Part shown: in pieces, positions 1 to 7,580 of the stretch | Numbering within the stretch: the stretch's first letter is position 1 | Layout of the letters: each line of letters starts with the position of its first letter | NCBI GenBank assembly: GCA_024689505.1 | Contig: JAILDJ010000004.1 | Span: forward strand, 22,368-86,367 | Reading direction: 5' to 3' | DNA length: 64,000 nt | Source of the DNA: Clostridiales bacterium | Lineage (GTDB): Bacteria; Bacillota; Clostridia; Lachnospirales; Bianqueaceae | The notes under the pieces: model-generated | The model's database searches: none | The model's input: the letters and a program-made list of their open reading frames with translations, nothing else | Told to the model about the DNA's origin: nothing | Made by a program: the position numbers and the translations under genes

Positions 1-1
1 C

Positions 2-1351
2 ATGAAAACGATCAACCTTCCGGAAGCAGTTCATGAGATCATCCGTGCGCTGGGTCAGGCCGGATTCGAAGCCTACATCGTTGGTGGCTGCGTCAGGGAT
101 TCATTGATGGGACGCAAGCCGAAGGACTGGGATATCACTACCTCAGCCCGCCCTGAGGATGTCAAGGCTCTTTTTCCGTATACTTTCGACACGGGGATCA
201 AACACGGAACGGTCACGGTACGGCGCGGCGGCGAGAGTTATGAGGTCACCACGTATCGGGTCGACGGAAACTATTCCGACCATCGGCGGCCGGACCAGGT
301 GGCGTTTTCTTCCAATCTCAAAGAGGATCTGCTGCGGCGTGATTTTACCATCAATGCCATGGCTTACCATCCGGATACAGGTCTGGTCGATATGTACCAG
401 GGGCTGAAAGATCTGGAGCTAGGTGTCGTGCGCTGCGTCGGCAACCCTGCGGATCGTTTTCAGGAGGATGCGCTGCGCATGCTTCGCGCACTCAGGTTTT
501 CCGCGCAGTTGGGTTTTTCCATCGATCCGGTGACCTATCGTGCCATCGGACTGCTCAAAGATCTCATCCGGCATGTCAGTTGGGAGCGCATTCGGGATGA
601 GATGACAAAGATCCTCATCTCAGGGCATCCGGAAGTCATCCGCCAGATCCATGATACCGGTCTGATGCAGTATATCATCCCGGAATGGACGGCCATGGTC
701 GAAACCAGTCAGAACCATCCGTATCATCTGTATACCGTAGCGGAGCATACGGTCCGTACGGTATGCTGCATCGAAGCAGATCCGGTCCTGCGTTGGACCA
801 TGCTTCTGCATGATATCGGCAAACCTTCTGCGCACTCTGTGGATACGAGAGGTATAGATCATTTCGTCGGCCACGTGGAAGAGGGCGTCGTACTTGCCGG
901 CCGTGTGCTGAACCGGCTCAAATTCGACAATAACAGTAAATTCCGGATCCTGTCGCTGATCCGGTATCATGAATCACATCCGGTCCTGAGCCATCGCTTT
1001 ATCCGGCGGATCACAGCGGCGATCGGGCAGGATTTGTATCTGGATCTTCTGAAGGTACAGGAAGCGGATGCTAAGGCCAAAAATCCGGAGTACGGCCAGG
1101 CTGAACTTAAGATCATACAGCAAAGCCGGCTCATGTTTGAAGAAATGATCCAAAACGGGGATCCGGTCAGTCTGAAACAATTGGTTGTCAGTGGCCAGGA
1201 TCTGATCGATCTTGGGTTCGAACGAGGACCCGCGATCGGACGCGTCCTGCAGCTGCTGCTGGAACAGACCTTGGAGGACCCGACGCTGAACCGTCGGGAA
1301 TTCTTGCTGGAGGTGGCGCGGAAGCTTTTGGAAAGCGGCCGTTTCCAATAG
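2..1351 (+). CDS. cca: CCA tRNA nucleotidyltransferase / poly(A) polymerase family with HD domain
   Basis: Nucleotidyltransferase signature YIVGGCVRDSLMGRKPKDWDI, RRDFTINAMAY, HD motif LLHDIGKP. Start lies at the window edge, so the true start is not certain. Confidence 0.93.
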   Translation: MKTINLPEAVHEIIRALGQAGFEAYIVGGCVRDSLMGRKPKDWDITTSARPEDVKALFPYTFDTGIKHGTVTVRRGGESYEVTTYRVDGNYSDHRRPDQVAFSSNLKEDLLRRDFTINAMAYHPDTGLVDMYQGLKDLELGVVRCVGNPADRFQEDALRMLRALRFSAQLGFSIDPVTYRAIGLLKDLIRHVSWERIRDEMTKILISGHPEVIRQIHDTGLMQYIIPEWTAMVETSQNHPYHLYTVAEHTVRTVCCIEADPVLRWTMLLHDIGKPSAHSVDTRGIDHFVGHVEEGVVLAGRVLNRLKFDNNSKFRILSLIRYHESHPVLSHRFIRRITAAIGQDLYLDLLKVQEADAKAKNPEYGQAELKIIQQSRLMFEEMIQNGDPVSLKQLVVSGQDLIDLGFERGPAIGRVLQLLLEQTLEDPTLNRREFLLEVARKLLESGRFQ

Positions 1352-1364
1352 GACTGAAAAAGAT

Positions 1365-1392
1365 TTGAAAAACGACCAGAATATGTTATAAT
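1365..1392 (+). promoter_or_regulatory. putative sigma-A promoter TTGAAA-N16-TATAAT upstream of PEGA-domain gene
   Basis: ttgaaa at 1365-1370, tataat at 1387-1392, ~38 nt before ATG at 1430. Confidence 0.6.
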
Positions 1393-1429
1393 CATATTTT
1401 AGCGATCATGATATAGAAAGGCCAAATCT

Positions 1430-3256
1430 ATGGAGAATGAGCATTGGGCAGCGGATCTGCCCGGTAATGATAAAATCAACGATGAGGAGAACGCGCTGGA
1501 TCTGTTTTCGGGTCTGGAAGAAGAGCCAACGCAGGCGGAGCCGCCTGTAGAAGCTGCAGCGGAACCCGCCGCGGACCTGCCGTCCGAACCCACGATCAAG
1601 ATCGAGGGCGGACTGGACGCGCCTGTCGACACACCGGTCTATATCCCACCGGTACAGGAGCCGGGACCCCAGGTTCCCGAACCGGAAGAGGATGAGGACG
1701 AGGATGATGACTGGGATGATGAGGATCCCGAGGAAGATTCCGGGTCTGAAATGTACAGAAAGCGTCTCAGACGGTTGATCCGAAACCTTTCGATCATCGC
1801 GGCATGTACTTTGGTCGTTGTCTGCCTGATCGTATTTGCGGTCTTCAATCATATGCGCAACGCACAGAAAAACAAGAAGAAACAAAACGCGGCTGAATCC
1901 GCGAGCGAGGTTGCTCCGGAAGAAGTCTATGAGGGTGCGGAAGTCGTCGGTGTCATCGAGCAGATCGATGGCGTGAACGGCAAAGTCACTGTCTATTCAG
2001 CACTGACGGAATCCACTACGGATTTCGACCTCAGCCGTGCCGAAAAGATCACGGACCAGTATGGAACCGAAATCGCCGTCAGCAATCTGCACCGCGGCCA
2101 GATCGTGGATGTCCAGTTCAATGCGGCGAACGGCAAGATCGATCTGTTCCGTCTGACGGCTGAAGCCTCAGAATTGACCAATGCGTACGGCGCTGTGATC
2201 GAGGATCATGTGCTGACGGTTTCCGGTGTCGCCTATTCCATCGATGAGCATGTGGTCTGCCTGTATCAGGGCGAGGATTTCGGGATCCAGAATCTGACGC
2301 AGCAACAGGTATTTACGGCTAAGATCCTGGACGGCCACATCTATACGATCTATGTTACATATAATACGGGTCAGTTGGAGCTGAAGAATACCAGCAGTTA
2401 TGTGGGCGGCATGCTGACCGTTACGTCCGCGACCGGAGCGAAAAGCACGGTACAGGACGTCTCTTCCATCATGGGTCCGGTCGACGTGCTTGAGGGCCTG
2501 AACACGGTCACGATCACGAAAAACGGTTCCACACTGTACACCGCGAAAGTCTTCATCGTCGGCGGAGAGGTACGTACACTGAACCTGCCGGAATCTTCGG
2601 AACGCACCGGAGCGGTCAAACTGGTCGCTGATCCGGAGTCTGCCAGCATCACCATCGATGGTACTTCTTATGTGGCGGGTGAGACCATCGAGCTTGCGTA
2701 TGGCGAGCATCAGTTGGTCGCGACCGCGCCTGGATATAGTGATTATACGAAGGATATCACGGTCGGACAGCCGTATCAGCGCGTTTTGATCCAGATGGTC
2801 AATAGTACGACTTCTGTTTCCATCACGTCCGCCGTGTCCGGATCCGCTGTTTATATCGATGGTTCCTACTATGGTACTGCACCGCTGCGTGCTTCGTTGT
2901 ATCCGGGAACCTACAGTATCACATTGGTCACGCCGGGATACTACGATGTGACCATGAAGGTCACGGTCACCGGCGGTACGCTGGAGCAGGTCGTCTATTT
3001 CTCCGAGTTCTATCCAGAAGAAAAAGAAGAGAGCAGCGAGCCGGAATCCTCAAGCAGTGAGCCGGAATCTTCCAGTGAATCGGAGTCCAGCAGTGAGTCG
3101 GAGTCTTCCAGTGAGTCGGAATCTTCCAGCGAGCCGGAGTCCAGCAGTGAACCGGAGTCCAGCAGTGAACCGGAGTCCAGCAGTGAATCAGAGTCCAGCA
3201 GTGAAAGCATCCCGGACGAACCGGAACCCGATCCTTCTGAAGAGACGGGTGAATAA
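1430..3256 (+). CDS. Membrane protein with PEGA domains and Ser/Glu-rich C-terminal repeat tail
   Basis: Acidic N-terminus, one TM helix (LSIIAACTLVVVCLIVFAVF), PEGA-like segments (ASITIDGTSYVAGETIELAYGEHQLVATAPGYSDY; SAVYIDGSYYGTAPLRASLYPGTYSITLVTPGYYD), then (ESSSEP/S)n tail. Confidence 0.8.
   Translation: MENEHWAADLPGNDKINDEENALDLFSGLEEEPTQAEPPVEAAAEPAADLPSEPTIKIEGGLDAPVDTPVYIPPVQEPGPQVPEPEEDEDEDDDWDDEDPEEDSGSEMYRKRLRRLIRNLSIIAACTLVVVCLIVFAVFNHMRNAQKNKKKQNAAESASEVAPEEVYEGAEVVGVIEQIDGVNGKVTVYSALTESTTDFDLSRAEKITDQYGTEIAVSNLHRGQIVDVQFNAANGKIDLFRLTAEASELTNAYGAVIEDHVLTVSGVAYSIDEHVVCLYQGEDFGIQNLTQQQVFTAKILDGHIYTIYVTYNTGQLELKNTSSYVGGMLTVTSATGAKSTVQDVSSIMGPVDVLEGLNTVTITKNGSTLYTAKVFIVGGEVRTLNLPESSERTGAVKLVADPESASITIDGTSYVAGETIELAYGEHQLVATAPGYSDYTKDITVGQPYQRVLIQMVNSTTSVSITSAVSGSAVYIDGSYYGTAPLRASLYPGTYSITLVTPGYYDVTMKVTVTGGTLEQVVYFSEFYPEEKEESSEPESSSSEPESSSESESSSESESSSESESSSEPESSSEPESSSEPESSSESESSSESIPDEPEPDPSEETGE
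3034..3207 (+). repeat. in-frame degenerate tandem repeat (~18-nt unit) encoding ESSSEP/ESSSES
   Basis: Repeated gagccggagtccagcagt / gagtcggagtcttccagt units inside the 1430..3256 CDS. Confidence 0.85.
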
Positions 3257-3362
3257 CGTCAGACATCCTGCGAGGACTGAAATATGCCGCGCGCAAAAGA
3301 GGAGGCTGGAGAACTCGTCGAGATCCTGTAAAGACGTTATTGACGTGTTCCGTTGATCCATC

Positions 3363-4250
3363 ATGAATCATTTTCAAGAAAAACAGGAATACAGCCGGGG
3401 CTATGCCAAGATCAATCTGACACTGGACGTCGGGCCTAAACGCGAGGATGGGTTCCACGAGGTCAGCATGATCATGCAATCCATCCGTCTTTGGGATGAC
3501 GTGTGGCTCACGCGTACCGAGGGTGACGAGGTCACCATGGAGTGCAACATCCCTTTTCTCGGCGCGGATGACCGCAACATCGCGTATCGTGCCGCCATCC
3601 TTATGAGAGAGCGGTTCGGCCTGGATGGAGGCCTGCATATCCGCATGGAGAAACGCATCCCCATCGCGGCGGGACTGGCCGGCGGCAGTGCTGATACGGC
3701 TGCCGTGATCAAAGGCATGAACCGCCTGTACGGCCTGGGGCTGAAGACCAATCAGCTGATGCAGATCGGCCAGGAACTGGGGTCCGACGTGCCATTCTGC
3801 ATCGTCGGAGGCACATGTTTTGCCCGCGGCCGCGGAGAGGTCATACAAAGGCTGAAAGTGCCCATGCCCTTCGCCTATGTGATACTGGTCAAACCGTCCT
3901 TCGGTATTTCTACACCCTGGTCCTATCAAATGTTCGATCAGCAGATCATTACCCGGCGCCCGGATGAACAGGCCATGGAACAAGCCATCGCGGCCGGGGA
4001 CCTGGATGCGGTCGGCAGGGAAATGGTCAATCTTCTGGAACCGGCAGCGTTGGAAAAGTTTCCAATCCTGGTCTGGCTGAAAGAGCGCCTGCGCAGTCAT
4101 GGTGCTCAAGGGGTCATGATGAGTGGAAGCGGGCCAACAGTGTATGCCTTGTTCCGGGAGAAGAAGACAGCAGTCGAGGCACTCAAGGACTTGCGCAGCA
4201 TCTGTCCGAAACGATATCAGGTACTGTTTTCCCAGATCCTGAACCGATGA
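3363..4250 (+). CDS. ispE: 4-diphosphocytidyl-2-C-methyl-D-erythritol kinase
   Basis: GHMP kinase motif KRIPIAAGLAGGSADTAAVIKGMNRLY; AKINLTLDVGPKREDGFHEVSMIMQSI; GSGPTVYALF. Confidence 0.95.
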   Translation: MNHFQEKQEYSRGYAKINLTLDVGPKREDGFHEVSMIMQSIRLWDDVWLTRTEGDEVTMECNIPFLGADDRNIAYRAAILMRERFGLDGGLHIRMEKRIPIAAGLAGGSADTAAVIKGMNRLYGLGLKTNQLMQIGQELGSDVPFCIVGGTCFARGRGEVIQRLKVPMPFAYVILVKPSFGISTPWSYQMFDQQIITRRPDEQAMEQAIAAGDLDAVGREMVNLLEPAALEKFPILVWLKERLRSHGAQGVMMSGSGPTVYALFREKKTAVEALKDLRSICPKRYQVLFSQILNR

Positions 4251-4386
4251 AATGATAAGATCAAGTGCTCCTCATCGATCAAAGGGGCACTTTGTATTAT
4301 GTTGCTATTGCGAAAACAATATGATATAAACATAATAAAGAACTTCTGATGAAAAGTTCTGATCAGACTAAAAGGAGAATTGATTT

Positions 4387-4800
4387 ATGAAACGTATTAC
4401 CACGTTCACATTAGTGACCCTTCTTATGGTTGCTGTGCTTGCAGGCTGCAGCAAGAGTTCCAGTGCTGCCGGCACCTATATCGTCAAAACGATCGGCGGA
4501 CAGACTGTCGAAGAAGCTTTCACAGAAATGTTGGAACAATATGGTGACGGCACGACTTTGGATGATCTTCTCGCCATGTTCGGCATGAAATCGATCGACG
4601 AGTTCATGATCCTCGAACTGAAGGAGGACGGTACTGCTGTCATGAAACTGGCGGGAGAAGATGATGAGTCCGGTACTTGGAAAGAAGAGGGTGACAAAGT
4701 CACCATCACATACGATGACGAGCCAACCGTATTCACCCGCAAAGGAAATGAACTTTCTTATCAGGCAGACGGACAGGACTATGTCTTCATAAAGAAATAA
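4387..4800 (+). CDS. Small lipoprotein with lipocalin-like beta domain
   Basis: Signal peptide and lipobox LAGCSKSS; GTYIVKTIGGQTVE...SGTWKEEGDKVTITYDDE. Confidence 0.7.
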   Translation: MKRITTFTLVTLLMVAVLAGCSKSSSAAGTYIVKTIGGQTVEEAFTEMLEQYGDGTTLDDLLAMFGMKSIDEFMILELKEDGTAVMKLAGEDDESGTWKEEGDKVTITYDDEPTVFTRKGNELSYQADGQDYVFIKK

Positions 4801-4818
4801 ACGGTTTTCAGATCATGA

Positions 4819-4850
4819 GGAGTTGTTCCATCGAACAGCTCCTTTTTTAT
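4819..4850 (+). terminator. intrinsic terminator
   Basis: GGAGTTGTTC-catc-GAACAGCTCC followed by TTTTTTATT. Confidence 0.85.
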
Positions 4851-4878
4851 TGCGGATATGGCACAGTTATGTTATAAT
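4850..4878 (+). promoter_or_regulatory. putative promoter TTGCGG-N17-TATAAT
   Basis: ttgcgg 4850-4855, tataat 4873-4878, upstream of CDS at 4931. Confidence 0.6.
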
Positions 4879-4930
4879 AACTCTGTATGCACATTACGAA
4901 ACACCAAAGGTTTCGGGATAAGGAGGAGAC

Positions 4931-6055
4931 ATGAAGATCATCAAAAGGCCAGTCGTTCTGATGGCTGAAGAAAAGGCGGAGTGGCTGGAACACATCGCAC
5001 GTTTGGGTGATCCGGAGAAGGTCTTCTTCATGGATATCGAGACCACGGGTTTCAGCCGTACCTACGACAGCGTGTATCTGACAGGATTCCTGTATTATGA
5101 GGGCGGTCAGTTCTTTTTGGAGCAGCATCTGGCCTCTGATCTGCGGGATGAACCCGAGATCATCGATGCGTTCTGCGGCCGTCTCAGCGATGCGGACCGG
5201 GTCGTGACGTTCAATGGGGATATGTTCGATTTTCCCTTCATGGAGAGCCGTCGGAAGATGATGCATAGCACGGCGCCGTGGCCTGCGGTGGAGTCCGTCG
5301 ATCTGCTGCGCAGATACCGCCCCTATCAGACCCTTTTCGGATGGGAGAACTGCCGTCTGAAGACCATCGAGCGTGCGATCGGTGTCGATCGGGAGGATGT
5401 GTTCAGTGGAGGAGAATTGATCGAAGTCTTCGAAACGTACGCGCTGCAGCAGGATCCGGATCTGGAAAAGGTCCTGCTCCTGCACAATTATGAGGATATC
5501 CTCAATATCCCGCGTCTGCTGCGGATCGATGCTTTTCTGGATCGGTTGCAGAAAACGGCAGTGGAAGAGATGTCCGTATGCGGGACCGGCGTGGACACGC
5601 TGAAACTGCGGATCGTGCTGGCGGAAGCGCTGCCTCTGTCTTTGGAGACGGATCTGCCTCTGGATAAGAAAGGGACCGACGTGCTGCACTTCAGGACCGA
5701 GGCCTTCAGCCCGGTATTGTTCCTGACGGTCCCGGTGATGCATCGCCTGCTGTTCCATTATCTGTCGGATCCGGAGCAGTATTATTATCTGCCTGAATCA
5801 GACTCCATCATCCACAAGTCCCTGGCTGATACGTTGGGACCTGTAAAAAAGCGAAAAGCAACGGCTAAAAACTGCCGTATCCCCAAAGAGGGCGACTTCC
5901 TGCCTGGACGGATGGAGCAGGAAGGCCTGCACACGTTCCGGACCGAGAAGAAGGAACCGGTCGTGTATTATGACAAAGAAGAATTTACACACTGGCTGGA
6001 GACCTGCTGCATAGAACAAAAGACCGGTTTCCTGCGCAGTGTATTACAACTATAG
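4931..6055 (+). CDS. YprB-type ribonuclease H-like (DEDD exonuclease fold) protein
   Basis: FFMDIETTGFSRTYDSVYLTGFLY; VVTFNGDMFDFPFMESR; family-typical length. Confidence 0.8.
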   Translation: MKIIKRPVVLMAEEKAEWLEHIARLGDPEKVFFMDIETTGFSRTYDSVYLTGFLYYEGGQFFLEQHLASDLRDEPEIIDAFCGRLSDADRVVTFNGDMFDFPFMESRRKMMHSTAPWPAVESVDLLRRYRPYQTLFGWENCRLKTIERAIGVDREDVFSGGELIEVFETYALQQDPDLEKVLLLHNYEDILNIPRLLRIDAFLDRLQKTAVEEMSVCGTGVDTLKLRIVLAEALPLSLETDLPLDKKGTDVLHFRTEAFSPVLFLTVPVMHRLLFHYLSDPEQYYYLPESDSIIHKSLADTLGPVKKRKATAKNCRIPKEGDFLPGRMEQEGLHTFRTEKKEPVVYYDKEEFTHWLETCCIEQKTGFLRSVLQL

Positions 6056-6067
6056 AAAGAGACGTAT

Positions 6068-7504
6068 ATGACGATCGACATGACACGCCCGGCGCCCGAA
6101 AAAGAGCCGGAGCGGCAGTATCATTTTATGGACCTGCTCAAGGAGGCACTGGAGCAGGAGCAAACAGAGTCTGGTAAGACCCGCACCTACAGCATCACCA
6201 CCATGGGCTGTCAGATGAACGCCCGTGATTCTGAAAAACTGCGGGGGATCCTGGAGTACATCGGATACCGTGAAGCTGCAAGAGAAAAAGATGCGGATCT
6301 GGTCATCTACAACACCTGCTGCGTCCGGGAAAACGCGGAGCAGAAGGTATATGGCAAGCTGGGCTATCTGAAGGGGTTCAAAAAGCAGAATCCGAATCTG
6401 AAGATCTGTCTGTGCGGCTGCATGATGCAGGAGGACGCAGTGCTGGAGAAGATCCAGAAATCTTATCCGCAGGTGGACTTGATCTTCGGCACGCATAATA
6501 TCTACAAATTCGCGGAATTGCTGGCGACCATGGAAGAAAGCGGCAGCCGCATCATCGATATCTGGCAGGCACATGGTGAGATCGTGGAGGACCTGCCCTC
6601 GCTGCGCAAATTCGGTTTCAAGGCATCGGTCAATATCATGTTCGGATGCGACAATTTCTGCACATACTGCATCGTTCCCTATGTACGCGGGCGGGAGCGC
6701 AGCCGGAAGCCTGAAGAGATCCTCAAGGAGATCCGGGACCTGGCGGCGGACGGTGTCAAGGAGATCCAGCTGCTGGGGCAGAATGTCAATTCCTATGGCC
6801 GCGGCCTGGAGGAACCTATCACCTTTGCAGAACTATTATACAAGATTGCCGAGATCGAGGGGATCGAGCGGATCCGCTTCATGACGTCCCATCCGAAGGA
6901 TCTCTCTGATGATCTGATCCAGGCCATGCGGGACATTCCGCAGCTGATGCCGCACTTTCATCTGCCGCTGCAGTCCGGCAGTTCGGAACTGCTGCACCGC
7001 ATGAACCGGCATTATGATAAAGCGCGGTATCTGGAACGGGCGGAAGCATTGCAGGCCGCCGTGCCCGGCATATCTCTGACGACCGACATCATCGTAGGCT
7101 TCCCAGGTGAGACCGAGGAGGATTTTGAAGAAACGTTGGATGTCGTGCGCAAGGTCGGATTCGACAGCGCTTTCACCTTCATCTACTCACCCCGTATTGG
7201 TACACCGGCTGCCGTCATGGAACAGGCGCCGGAGGAAGTGACCAAGCCGCGGTTCGACAGGCTGCTCAAAGTGCTGGAAGAAGTCATCGAGGAAAACAAC
7301 CAAAAGCGTCTGCATCAGACCTATCACGTCCTTGCAGAAAGCGTCAGTAAAAACGGTATGTTGACCGGCCGCACCGAGACCAACCAACTGGTGCACTTCG
7401 AAGCGCCGGAATGCATGATCGGGCAGATCGTACCGGTCACGCTGGACGAATCCAAGATCTATTATTTCATCGGACATTTAGAAAGAACATGCATCATCGC
7501 ATGA
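6068..7504 (+). CDS. miaB: tRNA-2-methylthio-N6-dimethylallyladenosine synthase
   Basis: MTTase N-terminus TTMGCQMNARDSEKL; radical SAM CDNFCTYCIVPYVRGRERSR; TRAM domain. Confidence 0.95.
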   Translation: MTIDMTRPAPEKEPERQYHFMDLLKEALEQEQTESGKTRTYSITTMGCQMNARDSEKLRGILEYIGYREAAREKDADLVIYNTCCVRENAEQKVYGKLGYLKGFKKQNPNLKICLCGCMMQEDAVLEKIQKSYPQVDLIFGTHNIYKFAELLATMEESGSRIIDIWQAHGEIVEDLPSLRKFGFKASVNIMFGCDNFCTYCIVPYVRGRERSRKPEEILKEIRDLAADGVKEIQLLGQNVNSYGRGLEEPITFAELLYKIAEIEGIERIRFMTSHPKDLSDDLIQAMRDIPQLMPHFHLPLQSGSSELLHRMNRHYDKARYLERAEALQAAVPGISLTTDIIVGFPGETEEDFEETLDVVRKVGFDSAFTFIYSPRIGTPAAVMEQAPEEVTKPRFDRLLKVLEEVIEENNQKRLHQTYHVLAESVSKNGMLTGRTETNQLVHFEAPECMIGQIVPVTLDESKIYYFIGHLERTCIIA

Positions 7505-7535
7505 TTGCAGAAAGATGATGTATGAGATGCATGAA

Positions 7536-7570
7536 AAATCGCTTTCAGCGATTTCGAAAGCATTCTGAAA
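7536..7570 (+). other. hairpin(s) in miaB-mutS intergenic region
   Basis: AAATCGCT-ttc-AGCGATTT (7536-7554); overlapping alternative GCTTTC(7541)/GAAAGC(7556) and TTTCAG(7543)/CTGAAA(7565). Confidence 0.55.
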
Positions 7571-7580
7571 GGGATATACT

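Noticed and set aside
3022-3210. CRISPR-like short repeats
   Set aside because: Units are contiguous, degenerate and in-frame coding for a Ser/Glu tail; no spacer structure and no cas genes.
2967-4109. 380-aa minus-strand ORF with HCWTP repeats
   Set aside because: Antisense reading of the SSSEPE repeat and ispE; repeats are a by-product of the sense-strand tandem repeat.
4270-4297. Terminator after ispE (AAGTGCTCCT...AGGGGCACTT)
   Set aside because: Stem is plausible but the following sequence (TGTATTATG) lacks a proper U-tract; not asserted.
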